A stretch of 64,000 nt of DNA from Lepidodermella squamata (GCA_047495785.1 JBLDXI010000024.1:2294001-2358000); one strand, 5' to 3'. Positions 10,631-22,769 are shown, counted from the stretch's first letter. Program-made: numbers and translations. Notes: generated by a model not told the origin, from the letters alone.

Positions 10631-13600
10631 CTATTCAATGTAACTCTTGATCCAGTCCATCACCTTGCAAACTTCACCGTATATACCAGGGAAACGCGGT
10701 TCAGCACACCCGATGCCGCCTGATACAACGCCTTGAAGAACGAAATAGCCATTCTTGAAGCAGCCGACAGGTCCGCCAGAGTCACCTTGGCACGTATCAA
10801 CACCGCCTTCGCCGTCATAACCAGCACAGAACGCATTCATCTGCGGCAGTGTTTCATTTGTGAAACCCGCTTTGGCATAACGCTGCGTACATGTCGACGA
10901 ATCAACAATTGGCAATATGGCGTTGAGTTGGCGCTTCGCCGTGCTGCCTCCCTTACTGGTGGTACCATAGCCGGATATCATAACGAATTCATTGGGGGAG
11001 CAAGTTTCAGCACAGCTGTTTGGCAGGCAGATGGGTCGAATCGCCCAGCTGTCGAGTGAGATCGGCTCGTCTAATTCCATAAGGCAAAAGTCATTGAAGA
11101 CGCCTAACCTACTCGATCTATGTATAAGTATAAATTGTGATCAATAAATTAGACAAAAACAAAGAAAGGCCCACTTGTAGAGGGGATGAAGAATAATTTG
11201 TTTTGCTTTTCGCCAAGTGCTGTAAGCTGCTATGGTTTTATTATAACTGCCTTGCCAGCCGTTATTGCCGCCAGCCAGGACATTCATTTCGCTGTAACAA
11301 AATCTCATAATTATCCATTTTTAACGCAAATTGATATGAATCAGTTTTAGCCAATCAACTTAACCCATTCAGCTCATAGAAGCCGACATAATTCAGTGAA
11401 AAATAAGGGAATACTCTATGGCTAGCAATGGAGAAATACAATTTCCCCTCGATCTAGAACCAAGTGAGTTTGGCGCAACCAAATGAATCGAGGTATTCCA
11501 GAGAGTCCTATTCCTAAATGCACACTATCTGGAGCCACTTTTTGGGGTGTTATAGGCTCATTCCCTTGTCAAAAATAAAAAAAGGATCATACTCCTGTAA
11601 CAATAGCATAAAAATTGAAATAATAAGTCCGCCTTAATCATTTTCCATAGAGAAACTTTTGTATCTCCATGGCAAACCTATGGGCATATGGGCATGTGGG
11701 AATAGATGTGTCACAATAGAAAGGTATGCTCACTCGATCGGCTGAGATAATGAACAGCAATGACCCCTGTAAAAGATCGAATAATTCCAATTCAAGGGAA
11801 ATTTAAAGCAAACTTACGCTGTTATGGCCCACGTTTCAGAGATGACAGCCGCGCCGCATGTATAAGAGGAATCATCGACGACAATGATCAACAGAGCCTC
11901 GGGGAGTCAAAAATTAGGTGAAAGTTATTAACCAAAGCATGTGCTTTGATACCTGCCATGGGAATTCATTCTCAGCCGACTCGGTGCCGCCGACAATCGA
12001 AAGACTCGGCAACAAATCTTCGTCGACATTCCAGTACCTGGTGTGGCCACAGGCATCATACGGGCTGGGCAGAGGCAGTGTATCGTTGTAGCGCGGGCGA
12101 GGCGCCGTAGGTGGCGGGATGAGGCCGGCGTTTTGAAGCGCAATCTGCCCAGCGTAATGCGCATTGATTTCACTTGATGTCATCGCAAAATCGCATATCA
12201 GAACATCATCAATGTTGCCGGTGAAATTTCCGGAATCGGGTGTTGAGCCGATGACATACGGGCAATTTGAGACGAAAATGGAGCTATTCGATGTATATTG
12301 AGCAGCCACCCTCTAAAACATGCAATAATAGTTTGTTGTTGTTAGCAAGATCAAGTCGATTTACATTATTATTCCAGATGCGGGCAGTGCCATTTCCAAC
12401 CACTACGCAGATTTGCGTGAACACCTCAGAGGTTCCTGATGAGAAAGATACCGAGGATTTACGATTGACTTGGAAATCTGGGCTGTACAGCTTGAATAAC
12501 ACTTGATACGACATAGTGGACGGAGATGAGGTGCTGTATGACAAATGAGAAATCGAGATCGAATCATTCGGACTTCCATAACACTCGCTGTTAGAAATTA
12601 AGCCACCAGGAATTCGATAAGAAGGGCTGGTAAAACGATCAAGGATTGAGGAGGCTGGTTAAAATATGTTGGGTAAAATGACACTCACTAAACAAAATCG
12701 CTGACCTTGAAGCCTGCGAGGTATTTCAGACAGTCAGCGTAGTTTTGGGTGAAGTCTTTACTTGACGAAAATTGGGTAACCTAGAAATAAAAGATGAGAC
12801 AAAATTGAATACAAATTACTAATTTTACCAATGCCATAGGTGATTCGCACCGTCCTGTACAAAGATACCCAGCTGTTGACTGGCACAATGCTGCTGGCTA
12901 AATTGAAAAAATTGAGATTTTAGCATAATTTATGTTAACAAAACTAACGCCTTTCAAACAACGCCCTCTGTCAACGTAGACACCCGGGCTATATTCCTTG
13001 AAAAATAAAAAATTAATACATATTAATGAAGCCGCTGACGGGGGTCTTACCGAAGTTTGACCAGTACCACATTGGGTTTGGTTTCCTTGGCAACCGATAA
13101 AAGAGCGGTCGTAGACGGAGAAGCAGCGCAAATGAGGCTCGGATTCATTGGTTGGAGCTGAAAAATATTAAAAATAAAATTCACGGGAAACGCTATTGAG
13201 CCGTCTTTATTACCGCCGATATCTTCAAGGCATTTAGCCATGGTGTTGATCGTCTTCACATATTTCTAAACAGAAAATTTATAATTTCGTAATTTCAGTA
13301 TAAAAATGGTTACCCATCTGCCGGATCTACACCCAATGCCAATAGGGAAGCAGGCGACGTTGCCTGATTTATCTTGACACAGGTTTGCCGGACGCCTCTA
13401 TTAAGCAATAATTTCTCATCATTTTAAAAGAAAGGCAAAGGTCAAACCTTAAAAGTCAACGTTGTATTACGACAGGCTTCATATCGATTACCAAATTGCT
13501 TGCCCAAAAATCTGAGGTGCTGTAACATAATAATTAGAATAAAAGGTTCAGTCCATTGAAAAATCGTTAAAATTTGTACCGGCAGCTCATCGGTCGAACA

Positions 13601-13974
13601 ACGATCACCATTGGCTATGCATCTCATAGAAAATTTCTTGAAATTGAAACAGCTTCGCGCAGACTGTAGACAGTACATGAAATTGAATACGGCAAAAATG
13701 GAAAGGGAAAATCCTTACCCCGGAACTACAAGAGGCGAAAGTCGGCCGCTTGCCTCCCAACTGAATCAAAATAAAACAAGAAATTAATAATGTTTTATTT
13801 ATGAATTTATCGTGAAGTCACCTGAATTTCATCTAGAAATGAACACTGGGCTTTGCAACCCATGAACTGATCATTCAATCGTGAGACGCATCGCCTGAAA
13901 TCAGCGTTCGCGAAACAATTCAAGTAGATGTTTGCGACGAAAACTACAGCGATCAAGTTAAAAGCGGAAGCCAT
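10631..13974 (-). pseudogene. P1: Cys-rich/LamG/trypsin protease paralogue, LamG exon deleted
   Basis: ATG at 13974 begins a signal peptide, followed by RCVSRLNDQFMGC. The Cys-rich modules lie at about 12.7-13.9 kb, the second LamG half at 11953-12600 and the trypsin domain at 10631-11953. The mature start IVGGTESAENEFPWQ, catalytic His (33-bp exon 11734-11766, GHCC), Asp (FNDFCLMEL) and Ser (GDSGGP with Asp six before Ser, trypsin-like specificity) are all present. Between the exon ending YLAGFK and the second LamG exon, only about 100 bp remain where paralogues carry the exon with RQCRVYLPFDSD. The leftover text (CAGCCTCCTCAA) matches only that exon's 5' edge. Skipping the exon changes frame, so I call P1 a likely pseudogene, though undetected splicing could rescue it. 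Confidence 0.6.
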
Positions 13975-14752
13975 TCTTTTTATTTAAAAATTATAGACTG
14001 GAGATGCCGAACGGGTTCGTTGCGGCGAGTTATGTATGCTGCTCATTCAGGGCGCAGCAATCCATTGTCCCGCACCCAGCACGAGTCTAACTCGATTGCT
14101 ATATTTATTAGAAAAGCACTTTTTATGCGCTGGTTTCTAGTTCATCTCGCTTTTCCGTTTTCCGGCCTTTGACCTTAATGTACTACTAAAACATGACCTA
14201 ATTAAATCTGACCACTATACACCTTATTCATCATTCGCATACTGTAATATTTTTTATAGAATGAAAAATATCAAGTTTTCGAGGTTAAACTTTCCTACAA
14301 AACGCCCCGACATTAAAAAATAATCGCTCCTCCTTAAGGAATTCAAGTTATTCAGTTGGCTTAGTAATCACAGCAGTTCACAGTTGTAGTTCTCCCGTAA
14401 TTGTTACGTGGTGCCAATTTCTAAACTAAAAGCGGCTACAGCTACACTTGGGAACAAAATAAAAGAATTGATCGCTTCAAAACTTTTTTCGCCTCCCATT
14501 CTCGCAGCCAACTCAAGATCGAGCGCCGTATGTTATGATAATTTATTTAGGCAATAAACAGCGACAATTAACCATTCGCAGGAATATACAATTTGGTTCC
14601 GCTAAAATTACCTTTAGGATCATCAAAATATAAATCCTTTTCGTTGTTTACAGGAACATCGCAAAACTTGTCACAAGACTTTTCACAACCAAAAACCTTA
14701 AAGATATATCGCACGAATCGATTGAATAAATACAGTCAAATGCAAAGTCCTG
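13975..14752. other. Intergenic between P1 and P2
   Basis: AT-rich spacer containing the P1 upstream region and the P2 3' flank. No gene or RNA is seen. Confidence 0.6.
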
Positions 14753-17700
14753 TCACACGGATACATAGGACTTGATCCAGTCTAGGACTTGGCAAACATC
14801 AGCATAGACGCCGGGATATCGGGGCTCGGCACATCCATAACCGCCTGAGGTAAGACCCTGCAGAACGAAATAGCCATTTTTGAAGCAGCCGATAGGTCCG
14901 CCTGAATCACCATTGCACGCATCCATCCCTCCCTCGCCATCATAGCCAGCACAGAAGGACTTCATATCTGCCAACGTGCCACTTTCGAGACCGTAACGCT
15001 GCTCACATTTCGAACCTTCAACAATTGGTACAAGTGCGTTGAACTGGCGCTTCGCCATTTCGGCGATGTAACTTGTACCGCCATAACCAGATATCAAAAG
15101 CAAATCGCCAACCGAGCAAGCATCAGCGCAGCTGCTTGGAAGACAGATTTGTTTAATAGCCCAGGTATCAAGTGGTATCTGCTCGGAGGCTTCCATGAGA
15201 CAAAAATCGTGAGAAAAGGTTGCATCATTGAACAAAGGATGGATAATTTTCTGAGCAGCTTTTCGCACTGTGCTATAGAGCGCGACGGTCTCATTTAGGC
15301 TACCTTGCCAACCGCTATTGCCACCAAGCAATACCAATGTTTCCCTGTGGAAATTAAAACCAGTTAATTACTCGTCTGATTGATTGATTAGCTTACAGGA
15401 TTGGGTTTGTTGAATAACAGCAGTGGCCTCTATCATACGAAAATACGATTTTCATTTCTTAAAAAAATGATAAACGTTACGCAGTTAGAAGCCATCGATC
15501 ATTCAGGACAACTGCGCCGCACTTGAACGTGACATCTTCGAATACAATAAGCATGAGAGCCTAATAAAGAATTGAGAAGCCTCTTTGGAATCGAGATGGA
15601 AATCGCTTACCTGCCATGGGAATTCATTCTCAGCCGATTCAGTGCCGCCGACGATTCCAAGCAGCGTCGGCCGCAAATCTTCGACAGTCTTCCAATATTT
15701 ACTGTGGCCGCAGGAGTTGTATGGGCTGGGTCGAGGCTGCGTATCGCTGTAGCGCGGGCGTGATGTCAATGGTGGCGGGATGAGGCCGGCGTTTTGAAGC
15801 GCAACAGGTCCAGCGTAATGCGCGTCAACTTCAAAGGCTGTCATAGCGAAATCGCAGATCAGAACTTCGTCGATGTGGCCAACAAAATCGGCCGAACCGA
15901 TCTGGTAGGGGCAATTAGACACGAAAACCGAGCCATTTGACGCATAATCTCGAGAAATCACCTATGATAGACAAGAAGGGGCATACAAAGATTGAGCATG
16001 CGAACAGGCTCACATCGTTTTCATAGATGCTGACAGTCCCATCTGCCACCACAACGCAAATTTGCGCATAAAATTCCCCAGTTAACGAATCGAGAGCAGC
16101 GACAGATGTATGATTGACGCTAAAAGCTGGTTGGAACAATGTAGATAGCACTTGATAGGACAAACTCGAGTCTTCGTTTTTTGACACGTGGGAAATCGAT
16201 AGTGGGACTTCCGAACCCCCATAGCACTTGCTGTTGGAAACCAGATTGGCTGGGAAAGAGCCATCGGGCCTTATACAGGTACAGGTATTAGAAAAAGGGT
16301 ATTGTTCTGAGATTTATACCTGTAAAACAGGCATATCGAGTATTCATTGCCGTAGCTGAGAACGTTCGGAATTTCGATCATGCTTCCATTCAGAAAAAGC
16401 GAGCTCCTCCCACGAGCTGAAGTTGAGTTGTCAATTGAGAAATCGCCGTAGCCAAAAGTTGCCGCCGGAGAAATCGAGTGGTCTTTGATATCGCTGTCGA
16501 ATGGCAAGTACACGCGGCATTGACGGCTACCTTGAGCAGGCTGGATAAAAATTTCATTTCCAATCTGATACATCATCTATTATAGCTGACCTTTAAAGCA
16601 GCGAGGTACGTGAGGCAATCAGCATAATTGGCGCCAAAGTCTTTTTCGGAAGAGAATGCTGTCACCTGTAAACGATATTTGATTACTCGACTTGGAATTA
16701 CAGTAAAAAAATTGTATACCAAAGTCATCGTTGGTTTGCACTGTCCTCTGCATATGTAACCAGCGGATGACTTGCACAACGCTGCAGGCTGGGATGAAAA
16801 AATTAAGGTATAGAAAAGGTGTGAACGAATATGAAACTAACACCAATTGAACAATGGGCTCTATCGACGTAGACACCACAGCTATAATTCTATAAAGATA
16901 TTTTAAAAGCAGAGGATGGGACACAACTTTCTCCAACCTTACCCCTATTTCGCCAGAGCCGCATCCTTTCGAGTTTAGCTTACAGCCGGCAAAAGAACGA
17001 TCGTACTCTGAGAAACAGCGTAGGTGAGGCAAGCGATCTGCTGTTGCAACTAAAATATAAAAAACAGCATTTAACCTGATTTTGAAGACATCAAAGTTAC
17101 CGCCATTATTATTTAAGCATTTTTCCATGGTTTTGGCAGCCGTTGCCCAGCGCTTCAAACAATATAGCTCAAAATATACTAGCAAGAGAGAAATCCTTAC
17201 CATTTCGCGTGGGCAATTAATCGGAAGCGGATAACAAGCTGAATTGCCCAAATAATCCTGGCACAACTTCGCCGAACGGTCCTTCATACAACAAATTAAG
17301 AGTTCGGGGCGTTGAAAGGTTATTCTCGTACAAACCATGAGATTAATCGCCAGTTGTCGGCAGACTTCGTATGGTTGGCTGAATATCTTGCCGATAAAAC
17401 TGTGGTACTGAAATTTCAAAGGCAACAAGCGCAATTACAGTAAAATGAAAGAAAGAAAAATGAACGAAAAAGAAAGGTATTACCGGAACTTCATCAGTGA
17501 AACAGCTTTCACCGTAAGGGGTGCACCTCACGGAAAATGTCTTGAAATTGTAGCAGCTTTGAACAGACTGTTAACAAGGATTCATCATTATTTCAGTATT
17601 TTTTATATCAAAATCCTTACTCCGAATTCGCAAGATGCTAGTGTCGATTGCGGTCGTCCAAACTGAAATCAATTTCGGTAATAAACGGTCATACATTTCA

Positions 17701-17859
17701 ATGGGTTTAAGGAGTAACCTGAGTTTCATTGAAGGGTGAACAAGCTAATTTGCACCCCGCAAATCGAGAATTCAATCGTGATATGCATCGCTTGTAATCA
17801 GCGTCGATCGAATTCGTGAAAACAAACAGCACTATAGCAAAGCTGATACATGAGAACAT
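14753..17859 (-). CDS. P2: secreted Cys-rich/LamG/trypsin-like serine protease
   Basis: Multi-exon gene with start ATG at 17859. In order it has a signal peptide ending near TNSIDA, two Cys-rich modules (KRCISRLNSRFAGCK and LRCFSEYDRSFAGCK), a LamG-like jelly-roll (16576 to about 15700; GHIDEVLICDFAM), then an S1 trypsin domain. The mature end is IVGGTESAENEF. Catalytic His is in the 33-bp exon 15397-15429, Asp in SHDFCLMEA and Ser in GDSGGP, with Asp at the S1 pocket position (MDACNGDSGG). The residue before IVGG is Gly, not Arg or Lys. All exons read open in my assembly. It is very similar to P3. The role is inferred as an extracellular digestive or matrix protease with a carbohydrate- or protein-binding N-terminus. 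Confidence 0.8.
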
Positions 17860-17921
17860 TTTTTCATGTCAAAAAAATTGAAAAAATTTGAACCACAAGT
17901 TGGGTTGTAGTTGAGAAACCC

Positions 17922-17936
17922 ATTCTTACGACGCAT
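17922..17936 (-). promoter_or_regulatory. Shared upstream motif of the protease family
   Basis: On the minus strand this reads TGCGTCGTAAGAATG, about 63 bp upstream of the P2 ATG. Near-identical text lies upstream of P3 (47080) and P5 (63501). The function is inferred only from this conservation. Confidence 0.4.
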
Positions 17937-18174
17937 TGTCATATATGTGCATTGGCAACACTGTAACGGACAGGAAACTAACGATGTATTTTTTATTTAG
18001 ATGATTCGAGCTGAAAATGTTAAAAGCATATAGCATGCGACCACTTGTTTGACCATCCAACAGCCATTATAAACTGAAATTTTCTTTTAAATCGAAAGCG
18101 AAAATAATAAACCCCTTCCAAAAATGTTGCATATCAACAAGACTTTTAGCTCTCAATTAAATGAGCCCATTAAT

Positions 18175-18400
18175 TGTCTCGATATTCGGATCTCATGAAT
18201 AATTTTATCATTTCTTTTTCAGAAAAGTCCTACTATATTATATGACGATTTTCGGCTGGCTCGCTCCTTCAAACAAATTCAGAAAATCCAGAAAATTTCG
18301 AGAATTTTCAAAATTAAAAGATACCAGGCCAGATTTATTCGTTTCATGTTTATATTCGTTGTCAGTAAATGAGTTCAAAATCAGGGTATGAATCATAATT
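18175..18400. repeat. Duplicated flank, copy A (pairs with 19030-19215)
   Basis: It shares CTCATGAATAATTTTATC-like text, TTTTTCAGAAAA and TTCGTTGTCA-TAAATGAGT...AATCAGGG with 19030-19215, in the same order. Both copies are followed by tRNA cassettes, which suggests a segmental duplication. Confidence 0.5.
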
Positions 18401-18434
18401 TTTTAAAACACCTGGATTAAGGTGAATTCGAACA

Positions 18435-18506
18435 GCCCTTGTGGCCTAATGGCAAGGCGTTGGACTTCTAATTCAAAGATTGTGGGTTCGAGTCCCACCA
18501 GGGGCG
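18435..18506 (+). tRNA. tRNA-Arg(TCT), cassette 2
   Basis: A 72-nt cloverleaf identical in its core to the gene at 7773 (loop CTTCTAA). It is followed by ACTTTTTG. Confidence 0.95.
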
Positions 18507-18578
18507 AAATACTTTTTGTAGTCACCCTACTTCGATTTTCCTTTAAGAAATTGTGAAAAATTCGAATAAAAAATATTG

Positions 18579-18650
18579 CACCCCCGGCGGGACTCGAACC
18601 CGCAATCTTCGGCTTAGGAGGCCGACGCCTTGCCATTAGGCCACAAGGGC
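18579..18650 (-). tRNA. tRNA-Arg(CCT), cassette 2
   Basis: A 72-nt cloverleaf with anticodon CCT. The acceptor 5' strand is GCCCTTG here (GCCCCTG in cassette 1), giving two G-T pairs plus the terminal one. Confidence 0.9.
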
Positions 18651-18724
18651 TGCTGATATCTAGTCACCCTCGTGATCAGGATCTAGCTCGAATCGATTAT
18701 AGCCTATAGCCTGATTGCAAAATA

Positions 18725-18765
18725 GTAGCTCCTGCGGCGATTCTTCGATTCTTCGCGATCCCCAC
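18725..18765 (-). pseudogene. Remnant of tRNA-Ile(TAT), cassette 2
   Basis: After the cassette spacer (GCCTGATTGCAAAA) only the acceptor start GCTCCTG and a scrambled T-arm (GCGGCGATTCTTCG) are left. The rest of the tRNA gene is missing, so this is a truncated copy of the fourth cassette member. Confidence 0.6.
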
Positions 18766-19029
18766 ATGTTAATGCTAGTATTTTCAATTTTTACTTTTTA
18801 TTTCATCTTAAGGGAGCCTGATGGTCCCCATTTGCAAATATAAGCATATTCGTGAAGTGCCGAATTCGCGCTTATCGGGGTGTAAGTATAATATTAACAA
18901 CATTCATTACTTTAATTGTGAATATTGATAGTTGAGCTATTGCAATAATTTTTACGATAATTCATTTTTTGTGGACTTCATTCCATGCTGTTTTTATCGA
19001 ATGAGCCGAGGAATTATGATCGTCTTCTC

Positions 19030-19215
19030 ACATGAATAATTTCTCGTTTTTTTCAGAAAATTGTTATTCGGCAACGATTCGACAACTTAAATATTATTCT
19101 GCCTCGATTAGCCTCAACAGAAAAACTGAAAACATGTGAACAAATATCAGGCGAATTTTATCCATTTAATTTTTATTTTCGTTGTCAATAATTGAGTAAA
19201 AATCAGGGGTTTTAT
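19030..19215. repeat. Duplicated flank, copy B
   Basis: This is the 3' flank of the cyclase gene and partner of 18175-18400. In copy A the cyclase exon and tRNA-Gly that follow here are absent. Confidence 0.5.
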
Positions 19216-19222
19216 AGTCGAT

Positions 19223-22200
19223 TTACATGTAGGCCAGCAGTGCGAAGCAGAAAATGGTCAGTGCAAGGTAAGCCGAGTTGAATAGGCTGCGATGCGAGGC
19301 CTGTTCGTTGCTCGATGCGTTGTAGTCACGTTCGACGTGCGCGAACAAGGCGAGCGGCGCACCTGTGCCCCGTTGCGACCGCAAGTACACGAGTAAGCAC
19401 TGCCCGACCGGGTTCATTGCACGTGGCTGGTGGTTCTTTGGCACGGCGGCTGTTGTAGCACTCTCGGCCGCGCGCCGACCCGTCGCATCAGGGAACCAGT
19501 CGAAGTTGCCAACATTTTCGAGGCCGAGAACGTTGTTGCGAGCGAGAATCACGTGGGTGGCTAAGTCTGACGAATTGCCGCGATCTGTGCTTAGGGTATC
19601 TATGCCAACAGCCGAAACACGCCGATTCTGCAAGAAAACGATAATTTAACCCATTGCGTGAAAGCAATAATCCGAATGTCTGAAATTAGGTCATTTCTCT
19701 CAGTTTAAAAAAATTAAAATCAATTGATCGCGATAAGATCTCGCTTCAAGTTGTAAACTAAAGCAGTATATGTAAGAAGCGCCGCTAGTGTAACGGTATC
19801 ATACAAGATTCCCATTCTTGTGACCCGGGTTCGACTCCCGGGCGGCGCACTCATTTTTACTAGGAAACAGACCCAAGTCAAACAATTTTTTAAAACACCT
19901 AGATTATGGTGAATTCGAACAGCCCTTGTGGCCTAATGGCAAGGCGTTGGACTTCTAATTCAAAGATTGTGGGTTCGAGTCCCACCAGGGGCGAAATACT
20001 TTTTGTAGTCACCCTACCTCGATTTTCCTTCTAAAAATCGAGAAAAATTCGGGAAAAATATTGCACCCCCGGCGGGACTCGAACCCGCAATCTTCGGCTT
20101 AGGAGGCCGACGCCTTGCCATTAGGCCACAGGGGCTGCTGATGTATAGTCACCCTCGTGATCGGAATTTATTGTTTGAATCGATAACAGCCTGATTGCAA
20201 AAACATTTGCTCCTGGCGAGGCTCGAACTCGCGACCTTCGCATTACTCAGCTTGCATGCTTGCACTGCTTATAACAGCGGTTCTCATGAGGGGGTTTGCG
20301 ACCCAAAATTGGGTCGCAGAGGCTTTTCTGATGGGTCGCTAGGTGGACCGCGGGTCGCATGGGTCGAAAGGCAAAAACATGTAAAAAACTAAATAAATGA
20401 TGAGTGATGAGATAAAAGTGGAAAAATTACATATTATCGAATTTTCCAGTGCTATAGAACATGCTTTTTCAACACTTTCAGCTCTGAAACTTAACTTTAG
20501 CCTACTGTTTAGTCAATTTTAACAGGTTTTGGAGCGTTTTTTAATGAAAAATCTTCAAAATGTCCTCGTTTATTGGTTGAAATCAGGGCGTTGACAGAGT
20601 GGGGGGTGGGGGATCGGGAATAAAACACCCCCAAAGAATTCCTGAAAGTGGTCTCCAACTACAATTTTCCTATGAATCCTCCATATTTTACTGCATTTTA
20701 AGCCCATTTTCGGGTTAAAAATGCCAAAAAAGCGTCAGCTAAAGCTCGCTTCGCTCGCGAGCCCGAGGGTGAAAACTTATCACCCCCAAAAAAATATCCT
20801 GGCTACGCCACTGGTTGAAATCACTAGTCATTTTGGGTAATATATAGCACACAATTATTTTCAGCCTGGACGGCTGCAGGATCCATGTTCCAAGCGTTTC
20901 CAAAATTGATGCATATAAATAGTATAAAAAAGAAGAAAAATAAAAAAGGCACCCCCCAAAATTGAAAATTATAAGCGCCAGGGTCGCACAATTTTCTTGA
21001 AAACCACTTTTAGGGTCGGGAACTGCCCAGTCGTGAGAACCGCTGGCTTATAAGTACGACGCAATAACCGACTATGCTACAGGAGCACACAAGAAAATAC
21101 TTCGTTAGCAGGCTTAAGGCCAGAAAATTCGAAATGAAATTACAAAAAAAATTTCAAACATTAAACCATTCGAATATTTCAGAAAATTCAATTTAAATTG
21201 TCGACTTTTTTCACCAATATGGATAAAGAGAAATAGAATTTTTTCGGGTTTCGGTACTCAACTCAGTATCATAAATTTACCTTGATCAGCCATTCAATTG
21301 CATCAGGATCCAAACCCGGAAACGCGACTTTATTAGACAGCTTATCGAACTTGGAATATTTTTCAGGATTTCTCCAAAATCTGTGGTAACCGGTATCGAC
21401 GAGAACCAGGGCTCTTTCCGGAATTCGCCGGCCTGAAGCTCGCTCCCATTCTTCGAAAGCCGATTTCAGCACCAAGTGATTTTCCCTACTAGCGTCGACG
21501 ATTTGCTGAACTTTAATGCAAGGCACAAACGAATTTTCAATCGGTATTTGATCAGTCGACCACTTGTCATCGAATAAATGATAGGGTGAATCAACATGGC
21601 TACCGTAGTGGTCCAAAAACGTCACAGCTCCGGTTGATTTGTCGTATTTCGGCGGTGAATAGCCAGGATAAATCGCGATATCGCCCCAAAAATCGTGCGA
21701 TAGTACCTCGAGATGGCGGCCTTCACGCTTCGTTGAACCGCATAACGTAAATTTCGCCTCGTTCTTCTCGATGAGAATCAAATTCGCCAGCCTCGGCATT
21801 GGGTTTTCAATCACCTCTGTTTGATTTTCGCGATATGGATCGTGGATGAATAAATAACCCCAATAAGGCCTGGTTTGGTCCAAAAATTTCGGTTCAGCAA
21901 GGTTAGATATAACAACAACGCCATTTTCAACAAGAACTCGCTCGAGATTTTCGCTGATTTTCGAACTTTGAAACGACGCGATGACAACTCGATTTAGGCT
22001 GAATTCATCCAAAACCGATTTATCCACCTCTAGCAGCGAATTTCCGTTCGAAACGATGAAAATTGTTGGTTGAAAAGCGTTAAGGTGGGCTTTGTATTGC
22101 GAAATTTCCGCTTCAGTGATTTTGCCATTGTTATGCGTGATAAAAAATGTTGGTAGGCAACCGCGAGCTGTAAACAGAGTTGGCTTATTGCTAGTCGCTA

Positions 22201-22414
22201 CCGTTACACCATTATTCCGGGCTGATCTAAGGTACAGGGTGATGTAACTCGAAACGAGGCGACAACCAGCTGCTTCGTCCAACACCATGGCGGTTTTCGT
22301 ATCGATAAAAGCGCCGTTTGAAGCGTTCTGTAAAACGGATCCGAGCTCGTAAATCTCAATAGCCCTCGAATTTGACGTAAAGAAAATCGCAAAAAACGCA
22401 ATTTGCAGTAACAT
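19223..22414 (-). CDS. Secreted or GPI-anchored cyclase-family (formamidase-like) hydrolase
   Basis: Two exons join cleanly: 22414-21281 and 19627-19223 (LIK/NRRVSAVGIDT, donor GTAAAT, acceptor TTGCAG). This gives about 512 aa. A signal peptide (MLLQIAFFAIFFTSNSRA) is followed by an unrecognised region to about residue 215. A cyclase domain (PF04199, kynurenine formamidase-like) then shows FWGDIAIYPGYSP, the metal-binding HYGSHVDSPYH motif, a GYHRFW segment, and VGIDTLSTD with ENVGNFDWFP in exon 2. The C-terminus is hydrophobic (SAYLALTIFCFALLAYM), as in GPI signals or a tail anchor. The intron 19628-21280 contains a tRNA cassette and nested MITEs. The substrate is unknown, and the long N-terminal region is unusual for the family. 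Confidence 0.8.
19779..19849 (+). tRNA. tRNA-Gly(CCC), cassette 3
   Basis: Same 71-nt gene as at 7631, with loop TTCCCAT. A TTTTT follows. It lies within the cyclase intron, on the opposite strand to the host gene. Confidence 0.95.
19922..19993 (+). tRNA. tRNA-Arg(TCT), cassette 3
   Basis: A 72-nt cloverleaf with loop CTTCTAA and a TTTTT terminator. Flanks are nearly the same as in cassette 2. Confidence 0.95.
20064..20135 (-). tRNA. tRNA-Arg(CCT), cassette 3
   Basis: A 72-nt cloverleaf with loop CTCCTAA and acceptor GCCCCTG/CGGGGGT. It faces the Arg(TCT) gene. Confidence 0.95.
20275..21045. mobile_element. hAT-type MITE inserted in a tRNA gene
   Basis: Terminal inverted repeats CAGCGGTTCTCA / TGAGAACCGCTG are followed inwards by GGGTCGC-like text. 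The element is flanked by 8-bp duplications GCTTATAA (20267-20274 and 21046-21053). The 8-bp target and the CAG-GGTTCTCA end are typical of hAT elements. No transposase is encoded. Confidence 0.92.
20584..20813. mobile_element. Second hAT-like MITE nested inside the first
   Basis: The ends CAGGGCGTTGACAG and CTGGCTACGCCACTG (reverse complement CAGTGGCGTAGCCAG) are degenerate inverted repeats. Both flanks carry GTTGAAAT (20576-20583 and 20814-20821), an 8-bp duplication. The element is 230 bp and non-coding, with G-rich and C-rich runs near its ends. Confidence 0.8.
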
Positions 22415-22769
22415 TACGGATTTTATTGACCCTTAAATCTAAAAAAAATTGAAAAATATTAATTTTACTGAAAATTGAGGAAAAATTAAAAATTGCAAAT
22501 TTTCTCAGAAATGTTCACTGTATAATATTTTCTATGAAAGGGAGCAAGGTCAGAAGTAATAATGATTGCGCATATTGATATTGTTTGTTCGATGTTCTGT
22601 TATAATAGTTACGCTTCAATGATTGCGAAGTGCAACACCAGGGCGCGTTTATTATTATTCATTTTCCTCTGCTCCTGCGATACCATGCAAAGCAAACAAA
22701 GGTAGCAATGAACCAAACAAACATGATGATGATGAAGGAAATGTAATAATAGTGTTCTGAGTAACTCCC

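Larger units (their letters stand above)
20208..21086 (-). pseudogene. tRNA-Ile(TAT) gene split by a MITE, cassette 3
   Basis: The two halves of the 100-nt Ile(TAT) gene lie at 21086-21046 (5' part, ending in the anticodon loop) and 20274-20208 (3' part). They are separated by a 771-bp insertion. The 8-bp duplicated target contains the TAT anticodon, so the gene cannot yield a normal tRNA unless the insert is removed. Confidence 0.9.
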
